Part shown: positions 8,483 through 16,675 of the stretch, piece after piece
Position numbering within the stretch: the first letter of the stretch is position 1
How the letters are laid out: each line of letters opens with the position of its first letter
Source: Actinomyces sp.
GTDB taxonomy: Bacteria > Actinomycetota > Actinomycetes > Actinomycetales > Actinomycetaceae
Assembly: GCA_022649165.1 (NCBI GenBank)
Contig: JALCNR010000015.1
Coordinates: 18,016 to 82,015, forward strand
Reading direction: 5' to 3'
DNA: 64,000 nt
Position numbers and translations under genes: made by a program
The notes under the pieces: model-generated
The model's input: the letters and a program-made list of their open reading frames with translations, nothing else
Databases searched by the model: none
Told to the model about the DNA's origin: nothing

Positions 8483-9800
8483 TGTCGTCTGAGTCGGCGC
8501 GGCCGCGGGGAATGTCGAGGGCGAGTTCCCACCGCAGGTCGCCCTCGTCCAGGGGCCCCGCCGCGATCGAGCACCCGCACCCTTGGGCTTCCCTGTGCAA
8601 TCCGGGGATCCCCATGCCCGTGGAGTCGCGGGGCGGGGACGTCCCGGTCGGGGTGACGGAGTTGGCCAGGCGCACCCGGATATCCTCCCGGCCGGGCGGA
8701 TGGCGGACGTCGAGGACGACGTGCGCGCCCAGCCCGCCGTGCTTGACGACGTTCGTGACGCCCTCGGTGAGGAAGCGGCCGAGCAGTGCCGCCTGCTCAC
8801 CGGGAAGGACCAGCGTCCCCAGAGACGGGTCGATCGCGATGTCGACGCGGTCCTGGATCGCCGCGAGGTCCTGCGCGGCGTCGCGGACCATCGTCTCGAT
8901 CGGGGGCTGCGGTTGAACGGGGTGGGTGACCAGCGGCGAGAGGCCGCCGGCGCTGAGGGCGCGCTCAGGCAGGGCGGCGGCCACGTCTTGGCCGTCGGAG
9001 GCGTCGTCGCCGAGGACTCGGAGCACGCGGCGCAGTTCGTCGAGGGCGGTTCGGCTGGAGTGCTCGACGGTGTCGAACACCTCCACGAGGCGCGCGGAGG
9101 CGGCGGAGTCGGGCGCGGCCGCCGCTTGTTCGCGCTCCAGCCGGGCCGAGGCCAGCGTGGCGACGATGACGGTGAGCTCATGGGCGACATAGTCGTGCAT
9201 GTCATGGGCCAGACGCTCGCGTTCGTCCCTGCGGGCGTCCTCGGCCTGCTGGCGGACCTGGGCCAGGAGCTCGCGCTGGCGGCGCTGCTCGATGCGGGAG
9301 CGCAGCACCCACCGGACGATGACGCCGAGGGCGACGCCGATGGCAAGAAACAGAGCGCCAGACCACAAGAGGATGGCGCGCGGATCGGGCCAACGGAAGG
9401 CGGTCCCGATGACGCCGAGGGCCAGGATCCCGATGTTGACGCAGGCGAAGGCCGTGCCCGTCGTCGCGGTGACGGCGAGGGCGACGACGACCATGACCAC
9501 CGGGACCAAGCCGATCGTCCCGCTGGCCAGGCTCGCGGCCAGCGCCGCCCAGGAGAGCGCGGCCCCCAGGCGGGGGAACCAGCAGACGAGCGCCATCGCG
9601 GCCGCGCACAAGACGACGCGCGCGGCATCCAGCGCCGTGTGGGAGTCTCGGACGGCGGTGGTGACCTGCACGAGATCGTCGAAGGTGAAGAAGACCGCGA
9701 CGCAGGTGACGACCGCTGCGAGGACGCGCGGAAAGCGCGGCGTATCGCGGCCGCCGACGCGGGAAGGGGATCCGGGGGCGCCGGCGGTTCGCTCAGCCAC
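8475..9800 (-). CDS. NarL-family sensor histidine kinase
   Basis: Membrane sensor kinase, 441 residues. Five or six hydrophobic segments fill residues about 24-165 with very short loops and no large extracellular domain. A short linker coil leads to a HisKA_3 dimerisation box RERLAHDMHDYVAHEL, in which His202 is the expected phosphorylation site. The ATPase domain has an N-box (EGVTNVVKHG) and a G-box (TGMGIPGL). Its partner is the LuxR-type regulator encoded divergently at 10220. A gene for a small secreted cysteine peptide sits 14 bp upstream on the same strand, so peptide and kinase are probably cotranscribed. A compact multi-pass sensor of this kind typically senses membrane-active compounds or small ligands. 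Confidence 0.9.
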   Translation of the reverse strand: MAERTAGAPGSPSRVGGRDTPRFPRVLAAVVTCVAVFFTFDDLVQVTTAVRDSHTALDAARVVLCAAAMALVCWFPRLGAALSWAALAASLASGTIGLVPVVMVVVALAVTATTGTAFACVNIGILALGVIGTAFRWPDPRAILLWSGALFLAIGVALGVIVRWVLRSRIEQRRQRELLAQVRQQAEDARRDERERLAHDMHDYVAHELTVIVATLASARLEREQAAAAPDSAASARLVEVFDTVEHSSRTALDELRRVLRVLGDDASDGQDVAAALPERALSAGGLSPLVTHPVQPQPPIETMVRDAAQDLAAIQDRVDIAIDPSLGTLVLPGEQAALLGRFLTEGVTNVVKHGGLGAHVVLDVRHPPGREDIRVRLANSVTPTGTSPPRDSTGMGIPGLHREAQGCGCSIAAGPLDEGDLRWELALDIPRGRADSDDNE

Positions 9801-9814
9801 GGCCGATCAGGGGA

Positions 9815-10024
9815 TCAGTCGTAGGCGTGCGAGTTGCAGTACTGAGGTAGCCAGTAGCAGAAGAGGCGATCCAGTCCCTGCGTCGTGGCCCCACCGGAGG
9901 AGGACACCGGCGTCACGACGGGGTCGCCCTGGAGGCTCGCCGCGTCGGCAGGAGCTGCGACGGCGACGGACATGCCCAGCAGGGCGGTGGCCGCGAGTCC
10001 GGCGGCGAATCTACGGACCTTCAT
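9815..10024 (-). CDS. Small secreted two-cysteine peptide upstream of the sensor kinase
   Basis: A 69-residue gene with a strong ribosome site (AAGGGGAG, about seven bases before ATG 10024). Residues 1-29 form a clear Sec signal peptide: MKVRRF, then a hydrophobic core, then an AxA-type cleavage site in APADAA. The predicted secreted part is about 40 residues, with a Ser/Gly/Thr-rich linker and the tail FCYWLPQYCN. Cys56 and Cys63 there could form a small disulfide loop of six residues. It ends 14 bp before the histidine kinase gene. I do not recognise a family. Position suggests a signal or ligand of the adjacent two-component system, or a small antimicrobial or its regulator; both are inference. 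Confidence 0.78.
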   Translation of the reverse strand: MKVRRFAAGLAATALLGMSVAVAAPADAASLQGDPVVTPVSSSGGATTQGLDRLFCYWLPQYCNSHAYD

Positions 10025-10113
10025 GATGAGCTCCCCTTCTCCCGGGGCCGGACCGGGCGTCCGCGTCCCCGTGCCTGAGGATAACACTGGGAAATGGTGC
10101 GGCGTTCGGGCTT

Positions 10114-10135
10114 CCTGCCGGGGATTCCCGGCAGG
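10114..10135. promoter_or_regulatory. Perfect palindrome between peptide-kinase and regulator genes
   Basis: CCTGCCGGG and CCCGGCAGG flank the four bases GATT. It lies in the 195 bp divergent region, 90 bp before the peptide start and 85 bp before the regulator start. It is a good candidate for a response-regulator operator, or a hairpin in the peptide mRNA leader. Confidence 0.5.
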
Positions 10136-10205
10136 TGAGGCCCCTTGCGGCGCGGGCGCCCAGGGATCGGGGAGCGCCGATGCGGTCCCCGCCGCCCATG
10201 GTGAG

Positions 10206-10219
10206 GATACTCTGTCAGC
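10206..10219 (+). promoter_or_regulatory. -10 element for a leaderless response-regulator mRNA
   Basis: GATACT ends eight bases before the ATG at 10220 and no ribosome site precedes that ATG. This spacing is typical of leaderless actinobacterial transcripts, where transcription starts at or next to the A of ATG. Confidence 0.5.
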
Positions 10220-10939
10220 ATGGCGATCCTGAGAATCCTGGTGGTCGACGACGACCCTGTGCTGCGCGATGGTCTGGCCGCCCTCATCCGGTTCGACTCG
10301 AGCCTGGGGCAGACGGAGGTGGCGACGGCGCGGGACGGGCAGGAGGCCATGGTCCGCTGTCTGGCGGATCCTCCGGACCTGGTGGTCATGGACGTGCGGA
10401 TGCCGCGCATGGACGGCATCGAGGCGACGCGCCGGATCACCGCGGACCATCCCGATGTCAAGGTCCTGGCCCTCACCACCTTCACCACCCAGGAGTACGT
10501 CGCGCCGATGCTCGCGGCGGGCGCCAGCGGCTACCTGGTGAAGGACCGGACCGAGGAGCTCGTTCCGGCCATCCGGGCGGTCCTGGCCGACGAGTTCTAC
10601 GTCTCGCCCCGCGTGTCGGGCGTCCTGGTGTCGATGGCGCTGCATGACGAGCGGCCTCAGGATCGTCCGGCGCCGGGCCGGGCGGGCACGCCCTCGACCG
10701 CCGCCGCGGAGCACCCCCGCCCGGCTCTCACGCCTCAGGAGGGGGAAGCGGTGGCCTGGCTGGCCCGGGGGCACTCGAACGCGGAGATCGCGGAACGGAT
10801 GCGCGTCTCGGTCGGCTCGGTGAAGTCCTACCTGGCCCACGCTGGCGAGAAGCTGGGGACGCGCAATCGCGTCCAGCTGCTCGTCCGCGCCACCCAGCTG
10901 GGGCTGGTGACGCTCCGGATGGAGGACCCCGAGCTGTGA
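10220..10939 (+). CDS. LuxR/NarL-family response regulator
   Basis: DNA-binding response regulator, 239 residues. The receiver domain (about 1-125) has the acidic pocket VVDDD, phospho-acceptor Asp58 in VVMDVRMPRMDG, a conserved Thr (ALTTF) and Lys in GYLVKD. A Pro/Ala-rich linker follows. The C-terminal LuxR helix-turn-helix (about 172-235) reads LTPQEGEAVAWLARGHSNAEIAERM in its first half (two segments) and ends in RNRVQLLVRA. It is divergent from the peptide-kinase operon and should be the kinase's partner. It probably binds in the shared upstream region. Its start looks leaderless. Confidence 0.92.
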   Translation: MAILRILVVDDDPVLRDGLAALIRFDSSLGQTEVATARDGQEAMVRCLADPPDLVVMDVRMPRMDGIEATRRITADHPDVKVLALTTFTTQEYVAPMLAAGASGYLVKDRTEELVPAIRAVLADEFYVSPRVSGVLVSMALHDERPQDRPAPGRAGTPSTAAAEHPRPALTPQEGEAVAWLARGHSNAEIAERMRVSVGSVKSYLAHAGEKLGTRNRVQLLVRATQLGLVTLRMEDPEL

Positions 10940-10961
10940 GGAGGAGGTGGTCGGGCGCGCC

Positions 10962-12218
10962 TCAGCCGATGTGGAGCGCCCCCTCCCGCGCCGCGTCCAC
11001 GGCGGCTCGCACGGCCCCGGCCGAGACGACGTCCGCGCCCAGCGAGGAGGCCACCAGCTCCGGCGCCGGAAGATCCAGCTGCTCCGCGACCAGCGGCCTC
11101 GCCACGTCGATCACACCGCCCAGCGCGCCGGCGATCGCTCCGGAGACGACGATCCGGCGGGGGTCGTAGAGGCTGCCGATCGTCGCAGCCAGGCGGGCCA
11201 GGAGCTCGCCGGCCCGCGCCTCGACCGACCGGGCCACCGGATCGCCTCTCCGCGCGAGGTCGAGCACCTCTCTGGCCGTCACCCGCCCGGGGGGCAGCGC
11301 GCGCAGGGGGTGGTCGGCCGGGGCGGGCGCGGCTGCGCCGCGACCGGGCACCCGCGGCGAGGGCGCGGCGAGCGCCTCGCGGGCCCACCGGGCGATCCGC
11401 ACGCCCAGGCCCTCGTCCGATCCGACACCCTGCACGTGCCGGAAGGCCTTGGTCTCCCCGGCGCCGCCGTGGGCCCCGTGCAGCAGGTGCCCGTCGACCA
11501 CCACGCCCATGCCCAGCCGGTCGCCGGCCAGCAGCGTCACATAGTCGTCCAGGCCCGCGGCGGCTCCGCCCGAGGTCGCGCTGCCCTCCGCGACGGCCGC
11601 CAGCGCCGAGTCGTTGCGCACGACGACGATCGGCGCGATCTCCTCCAGCAGGTCGCGCAGGTCGGGGTTCATCGCCTGCCAGAAACCGCCCCGGTGCGGC
11701 GGGGACGCTCCCTCGCGGTCCACCGGGGCGGGGACGCCCACGCAGATCGCCAGGACGGCGTCGGCCGCGCGTCCCGTCTGGGCGAGCGCCTCCTGGATCT
11801 GGGTCACGAGCAGCCGGCGACGGGAGCCGCCCTCGTCCTCGTCCCCGATGCCCGCCACGGCGCACCGGCGCGTGACCAGCGGGCGCCCGCGCAGGTCGGC
11901 GAGGGTGAGGATGACATGGGCGCGGCCGGCGTCGACGCCGACCACCACGGCGGCGTCGGCGGCGAGTTCGAACCGGCGGGCCGGGCGCCCTCGCGTGTAG
12001 GCGGCGTCGGCCCGCGCGTTGGGGAGCTCGCGCAGCAGGCCCAGGCGCATGAGGGCGTCGATGGCGTCGATCGTGGTCGAGCGCGTGAGCCCGACGACTG
12101 GCAAGGCGTCACCGGCGGTGAAGGGCCCCGGCCGCGTCCACGCGAAGGCCAGCGTCGCGTCGAGGCTGGGGCGTCCGGGCGGGGGAAGGGCGCGAAGGGT
12201 GTCCACGAGCGATGCCAT
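10962..12218 (-). CDS. ROK-family transcriptional regulator without the zinc motif
   Basis: Sugar-responsive regulator of the ROK family, 418 residues. ATG 12218 is preferred because AAGGGGG lies about nine bases upstream; an in-frame ATG 33 bp earlier is the alternative. An N-terminal winged helix covers about residues 30-75 (GLTRSTTIDAIDALMRLGLL). The ROK kinase-like fold has VVGVDAGRAHV, VGVPAPVD and a glycine-rich MGVVVDGHLLHGAHGGAGE. The zinc-binding CxCGxxGCxE motif of most ROK proteins is absent; the equivalent region reads HGAHGGAGETKAFRHV. It is divergent from the alpha-glucosidase gene and probably represses it. A long inverted repeat between the two genes is the candidate operator. 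Confidence 0.85.
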   Translation of the reverse strand: MASLVDTLRALPPPGRPSLDATLAFAWTRPGPFTAGDALPVVGLTRSTTIDAIDALMRLGLLRELPNARADAAYTRGRPARRFELAADAAVVVGVDAGRAHVILTLADLRGRPLVTRRCAVAGIGDEDEGGSRRRLLVTQIQEALAQTGRAADAVLAICVGVPAPVDREGASPPHRGGFWQAMNPDLRDLLEEIAPIVVVRNDSALAAVAEGSATSGGAAAGLDDYVTLLAGDRLGMGVVVDGHLLHGAHGGAGETKAFRHVQGVGSDEGLGVRIARWAREALAAPSPRVPGRGAAAPAPADHPLRALPPGRVTAREVLDLARRGDPVARSVEARAGELLARLAATIGSLYDPRRIVVSGAIAGALGGVIDVARPLVAEQLDLPAPELVASSLGADVVSAGAVRAAVDAAREGALHIG

Positions 12219-12260
12219 CGAGTTGACCCCCTTCCGAGGACGGTGTTTCATGGTGTCCGG

Positions 12261-12289
12261 CGACTTGATTCGATCGCTGAATCTAGTCG
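12261..12289. promoter_or_regulatory. Candidate operator between ROK regulator and alpha-glucosidase
   Basis: Inverted repeat CGACTTGATTC-N7-GAATCTAGTCG. The arms are 11 bp with one mismatch. It is the most AT-rich spot in the 165 bp divergent region and is placed where it could control both promoters. Confidence 0.6.
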
Positions 12290-12383
12290 TTGCGGTCGTG
12301 TCCCGCACCCCGCCGCCGGGCGGGGAAGCACGGAACCGCCCGACTCGTCCTCTTCCCTCCCCATTCTCCCAGGAGTGTCCGCC

Positions 12384-14087
12384 ATGACCGCACCCATCGA
12401 CGTCACCTCCGGCGACGCCGAGTTCGTCCCCGCCACCCAGCCGGCCGACTGGTGGCGCCAGGCCGTCGTCTATCAGATCTACCCGCGCAGCTTCGCCGAC
12501 TCGAACGGCGACGGCCTGGGCGACATCCCCGGTATCACCTCGCATGTCGGCTACCTGCGGGACCTCGGGGTCGACGCGGTGTGGCTATCCCCGTTCTACC
12601 CCTCGGCCCTGGCCGACGGCGGCTACGACGTGGCCGACTACCGGAACGTCGATCCGAGGCTGGGCACCCTGGACGACTTCGACGACATGGTCGCCGCATT
12701 GCACGCCCGCGGCATCCGGGTCGTCGTCGACATCGTCCCCAACCACACCTCGAACCTGCATCCGTGGTTCCAGGAGGCCCTCGCAGCGGGGCGCGGCTCC
12801 GCGGCCCGCGATCGCTACATCTTCCGCGAAGGGCGGGGCGCCGGCGGCGCGGAACCCCCCAGCGACTGGGTGGCCTCCTTCGGCGGCTCCGCTTGGGAGC
12901 GGGTCGAGGACGGGCAATGGTACCTCCACACCTTCGCCGTCGAGCAGCCGGACCTCAACTGGGCGAACCCCGAGGTCCGCGCGGACTTCCTCACGACCCT
13001 GCGCTTCTGGGCCGACCGCGGGGTGGACGGGTTCCGGGTGGACGTCGCTCACGCCCTGACGAAGGATCTGTCCGCCGACCCCCTGCCCAGCCAGGCCGAG
13101 CTCGACGCCATGCCGCGCGACGGCTCCCACCCGACGGAGGACCGCGACGACGTCCAGGACGTCTATGCCGAGTGGCGCAAGGTCTTCAACGCCTACGACC
13201 CGCCGCGCACGGCCGTCGCCGAGGCGTGGGTCGCCCCCGACCGGGTTCCGCGCTACGCCAGCCCCGACAGCCTAGGCCAGAGCTTCAACTTCGACCTGCT
13301 TGAGGCCGACTTCGACGCCCCTCAGTTCCACCGGATCGTCACCGAGAACCTGAAGCTGGCCCAGGCCTCCGGGTCCTCCTCGACGTGGGTGCTGTCCAAT
13401 CACGACGTCGTCCGCCACGCGACCCGCTACGGGCTGCCCGCTCCCGAGCGCCTGCCCAACGGGCGGCCGGCCGTGCGCCAGGGCGGGGCGTGGCTGCTCA
13501 CCGGCGGGGTCTCGCCCCGTCTGGACCGCGACCAGGGGGCGCGCCGAGCGCGGGCCGCCACGCTGTTCATCCTGGGGCTCCCCGGGTCCACCTACCTCTA
13601 CCAGGGCGAGGAGCTGGGCCTGCACGAGGTCGCCGAGATCCCCGACGACCGTCGGGAGGACCCGACCTTCGCGCACAGTCCAGGCGTCGATGTCGGCCGA
13701 GACGGGTGCCGTGTCCCCCTGCCGTGGACCTCGGACGGCCCGTCGCTGGGATTCGGGACGGGGGAGGCCCACCTGCCTCAGCCCGCATGGATGGCGGAGT
13801 ACTCGGCGCAGGCCGAGGCCGCCGACCCGGCCTCCAGCCTGTCGCTGTACCGCACGGCCCTGCGCCTGCGGCGCGAACTGGAGTCCGCTGAGCGGCTGGA
13901 CTGGATCGGCACCGGCCGGGCCGACGTCCTGCACTTCGCCCGTCCCGGCGGGTGGGAGGTCGTCACGAACTTCGGGACGTCCCCCTACGCGCTGGGCCCT
14001 GATGCGGAGGCCGTCGTCCTGGCGAGCGCGGCGGTGGAGGGCGGATTCCTGCCCGGCGAGGCCACGGCCTGGCTGCGCCGTCGCTGA
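12384..14087 (+). CDS. GH13 alpha-glucosidase (oligo-1,6-glucosidase type)
   Basis: Cytoplasmic alpha-glucosidase, 567 residues, hydrolysing maltose- or isomaltose-type oligosaccharides. ATG 12384 has AGGAG eight bases upstream, and no signal peptide is seen. GH13 regions are all present: DIVPNHTS (Asp116), GFRVDVAHAL with nucleophile Asp220, AVAEAW with acid/base Glu280, and SNHDVVRH with Asp341. The opening WWRQAVVYQIYPRSF and the YQGEELGL motif also fit. The length matches the oligo-1,6-glucosidase/alpha-glucosidase group. It is divergent from a ROK regulator. The sugar ABC importer at 18.8-22.2 kb may deliver its substrate, which is inference because the two are not in one operon. Confidence 0.94.
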   Translation: MTAPIDVTSGDAEFVPATQPADWWRQAVVYQIYPRSFADSNGDGLGDIPGITSHVGYLRDLGVDAVWLSPFYPSALADGGYDVADYRNVDPRLGTLDDFDDMVAALHARGIRVVVDIVPNHTSNLHPWFQEALAAGRGSAARDRYIFREGRGAGGAEPPSDWVASFGGSAWERVEDGQWYLHTFAVEQPDLNWANPEVRADFLTTLRFWADRGVDGFRVDVAHALTKDLSADPLPSQAELDAMPRDGSHPTEDRDDVQDVYAEWRKVFNAYDPPRTAVAEAWVAPDRVPRYASPDSLGQSFNFDLLEADFDAPQFHRIVTENLKLAQASGSSSTWVLSNHDVVRHATRYGLPAPERLPNGRPAVRQGGAWLLTGGVSPRLDRDQGARRARAATLFILGLPGSTYLYQGEELGLHEVAEIPDDRREDPTFAHSPGVDVGRDGCRVPLPWTSDGPSLGFGTGEAHLPQPAWMAEYSAQAEAADPASSLSLYRTALRLRRELESAERLDWIGTGRADVLHFARPGGWEVVTNFGTSPYALGPDAEAVVLASAAVEGGFLPGEATAWLRRR

Positions 14088-14149
14088 CCCCGGAGCCGGC
14101 TGTCCGCCGTCCATACGGGGCGGGGAGGGCCGCGGCGGGAGGGGATCGG

Positions 14150-14596
14150 TCAGCCGTCCGCGCGGCCGCTGAGGTAGTCGACGGCGAATGCCGCACCGGC
14201 CAGGGCGGCGTCCCTGGCATCCCCGTGGGCGTCGACCAGGGGAAGGACCCCCAGCTTCTGGAGGGTGTTGGCCATCGGCGGCCCCATGTGCCCGGTGACG
14301 ACAGCCTGGATCCCGTGGTCGCGCAGGAAAGCCACGATGTCGGCGTGGTGGCGGCCCTCGCCCTGCTGATCGTGGGAGAGGTCCCACCGCACGTCATGCT
14401 CCTCCCAGGAGACGATGCGGGCGTTGGCGATGATCGCCACCGCCACGCGCCGGGCGCGTCCCCATCCGGCGCCGACCTGGTCGCCCGCCAGGTTGACGGC
14501 GATCGTGATCGGCGCGGTCGCGACATCGGACCGCTCGGGCCCGCCCCTCCCGGGTCCGTCGGACGCGGTGCCTGTGCTCTCGTTGTCCCCGCTCAT
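14150..14596 (-). CDS. NifX/NifB-type (dinitrogenase Fe-Mo cofactor) domain protein
   Basis: Small protein of 148 residues with the NifX-like fold. The opening ITIAVNLAGDQVGAGWGRARRVAV leads after a spacer to ADIVAFLRDHGIQAVV, the motif TGHMGPPMANTL and a final LPLVDAHG. About 28 N-terminal residues are Gly/Ser-rich and probably disordered. The family binds metal-sulphur cofactors in nitrogen fixers, but stand-alone members occur widely in non-fixers with unknown roles. Nothing else here suggests nitrogen fixation. The gene is convergent with the alpha-glucosidase and divergent from the VTT-domain gene. Confidence 0.82.
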   Translation of the reverse strand: MSGDNESTGTASDGPGRGGPERSDVATAPITIAVNLAGDQVGAGWGRARRVAVAIIANARIVSWEEHDVRWDLSHDQQGEGRHHADIVAFLRDHGIQAVVTGHMGPPMANTLQKLGVLPLVDAHGDARDAALAGAAFAVDYLSGRADG

Positions 14597-14753
14597 GTCC
14601 TCATTGTGACGGAATCGTGACCTGAGCGCCTCTCAGAACCGGTACGCGAGCGCCGGAGGCGCCGCTGCCGGCCGATCGGGGGAATCCCCGGTTCATCCCT
14701 GAACATGGCTCCGATGGTCCGTGCCTCCCTCGCCCATGCCCCATGATGGGTGC

Positions 14754-15455
14754 GTGACAGATGACGCGGCGGCCGGCGACCCGGACCCCAGCGCGGCGCT
14801 CCACGGCGCACCAGGACCGGGCACGACCGGGACGGCACCCGGCGACGGGGACGTCCTGGCGGCGCGGCGTCGCCTGCGGGTGGTCCAGTGGGTGTCGGTG
14901 TCCGGCATCGCCGCGGCGCTGGCCCTCTTGGCCGTGGGGTTCGCGACCGGCGCCTACTCCTCGATCGGCGAGCTCCAGACGCTGATGGCCCGGGTCGGCC
15001 CGGCGGCGCCGGCCCTGTACCTCCTGCTCCAGGCCGCCCAGGTCGTCGTCCCCGTGATTCCGGGAGGCATCGGCATCGTCGCGGGCCCGGTGCTGTTCGG
15101 GCCGGTGCTGGGAACGGTGTACAACTATGCGGGCATCTGCGCGGGATCCCTGTTCGCGTTCCACCTGGCCCGGCGCTACGCGACCCCGCTGGTCGACTCC
15201 CTGTTCCCCGCGAAGCTGCGGACGCGCTACCGCCGATGGACGGACCACGCGAACTTCACCCGCGTCTTCGCCCTGGCGATCGTGGCGCCCATCGCTCCCG
15301 ACGACTTCCTCTGCTACATCGCGGGCACCACGTCGATGAGCTGGCGCACCTACACCCTCATCATCCTGCTGGGCAAACCGTGGGCGATCATCGCCTACAC
15401 TTTCGGACTGGTGTGGATCGCGTCGTTGATCCCCGGGATCGGGGGGCTGATGTGA
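14754..15455 (+). CDS. VTT/TMEM64-domain membrane protein (DedA-related)
   Basis: Integral membrane protein of the VTT (TVP38/TMEM64) family, 233 residues from GTG 14754. That start is chosen because CATGAT sits six bases upstream as a -10, giving a leaderless mRNA; ATG 14721 is possible but would precede it. An acidic Gly/Pro-rich head precedes the first membrane segment. Core features are VPVIPGGIGIVAGPVLFGP, then GSLFAFHLAR and a late segment with APIAPDDFLCYIAGTT. Family members act in lipid scrambling or membrane homeostasis. It overlaps the first of two glycosyltransferase genes by GTGA, so the three genes probably serve membrane glycolipid synthesis together. Confidence 0.88.
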   Translation: MTDDAAAGDPDPSAALHGAPGPGTTGTAPGDGDVLAARRRLRVVQWVSVSGIAAALALLAVGFATGAYSSIGELQTLMARVGPAAPALYLLLQAAQVVVPVIPGGIGIVAGPVLFGPVLGTVYNYAGICAGSLFAFHLARRYATPLVDSLFPAKLRTRYRRWTDHANFTRVFALAIVAPIAPDDFLCYIAGTTSMSWRTYTLIILLGKPWAIIAYTFGLVWIASLIPGIGGLM

Positions 15456-16675
15456 GCGCCGGAACGGAGGGGACGACCGCCGTTGCGGCGAGGATCTGCC
15501 AGTACCAGGGACTGTCGCATCTGGTCGAGAAGTCCGGGCTGGGAGTCGCCGCCGCGCACCAGCGCGAGATGTACCGGCAGCTGGGAGCGGTCCTGACGGC
15601 CCGGCCCTGGCGGGCCGACCTCATCCACCTCAACTCCGTGTTCCCGGACGCGGTGGCGCTCGCCCTTCTGGGCCGGGCGCTGGGCATCCCGGTCGTCATG
15701 CACGCGCACTCCACGGAACAGGACTTCCGGGACTCCTTCCGCGGGTCGAACCGGCTGGCTCCCCTGTTCGGACGGTGGTTGCGGTTCGTCTACTCCCGCG
15801 GCGACCTGGTGCTCACGCCGACGGACTACTCCCGGGACCTGATCGAATCCCTGCTGGCGGGCGGCGGACGGGCGCGGTGCGCCCGCGGGGCGACGCGGCC
15901 CCTCCCGCCTGTGCGCACGATCTCCAACGGCGTGGACACTCGGTTCTTCTCCCCCGACTCTGATGCCGCGACCCGCTTCCGGGCGCGCCACGGGCTGGAG
16001 CCGGACACCCCCGTGGTCGTCTCCGTCGGCCATCTGTTCGTCCGGAAGGGCGTCCTGGACCTCGTCGAGGTCGCCCGGCTGCTTCCCCAGGTCCGCTTCA
16101 TCTGGTTCGGCCACACGGACCGGCGCTTCCTCACCGCGGACGTCGCCCGGGCCGTCGACTCCGCCCCTCCGAACCTCCTGTTCGCGGGTTTCGTCGACGC
16201 CGCGCAGCTGCGCGACGCCTACTGCGGAGCGGATGCCTTCTGCTTCCTCAGCCACGAGGAGACGGAGGGCATCGTCGTCCTGGAGGCCCTGGCCTGCGGG
16301 ACCCGCGCGGTGCTGCGGGACATCCCGATCTACCGCCAGTGGCTGGGGCGCTCTGGCGCCGCCACCTTGGTGGCCGACGGCCGCGGCCTGCCCGCGCGCG
16401 CCGCCTCGGCGGTCTCGGCCGTGCTGGCGATCGCCGGCCGGATCCCCGCGGGGGCTCGTCGGGGGATGGGCGAGGGCGTCTGCGCCGACAGGGCCCTCGC
16501 CTCGCCCGCCGGCCTTCGCGAGGGGGCTCCCGCTGACCTCCCGACCGTGCGGGATACCCGCGAGGAGGGGCTTCGGGCTGCCCGCGCGGTCGATCTTCGG
16601 GCGACGGCGCGTCGGCTGGCCGCCATCCTGCGTGAGGCCGGGATGTGGCCCGGCGAGGAGGAGAGCCGGGCATGA
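15452..16675 (+). CDS. GT4 glycosyltransferase 1 of the VTT-GT-GT operon
   Basis: Retaining GT-B glycosyltransferase of family 4, 407 residues. GTG 15452 overlaps the upstream stop. The donor-binding C-terminal half shows SVGHLFVRKG and CFLSHEETEGIVVLEALACG, the family's E-x7-E loop. The N-terminal half has HLNSVFPDAVAL and VVMHAHSTEQDF. It resembles enzymes that glucosylate diacylglycerol to make glycolipids, which fits the VTT-domain partner. The last 100 residues are a less conserved Ala/Arg-rich extension. No membrane segment is seen, so it is probably peripheral. Confidence 0.85.
   Translation: MSAGTEGTTAVAARICQYQGLSHLVEKSGLGVAAAHQREMYRQLGAVLTARPWRADLIHLNSVFPDAVALALLGRALGIPVVMHAHSTEQDFRDSFRGSNRLAPLFGRWLRFVYSRGDLVLTPTDYSRDLIESLLAGGGRARCARGATRPLPPVRTISNGVDTRFFSPDSDAATRFRARHGLEPDTPVVVSVGHLFVRKGVLDLVEVARLLPQVRFIWFGHTDRRFLTADVARAVDSAPPNLLFAGFVDAAQLRDAYCGADAFCFLSHEETEGIVVLEALACGTRAVLRDIPIYRQWLGRSGAATLVADGRGLPARAASAVSAVLAIAGRIPAGARRGMGEGVCADRALASPAGLREGAPADLPTVRDTREEGLRAARAVDLRATARRLAAILREAGMWPGEEESRA

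Noticed and set aside
14150..14596. Nitrogen-fixation role for the NifX-like gene
   Set aside because: No other nif gene is present, and stand-alone NifX-domain proteins are common in non-fixing bacteria.
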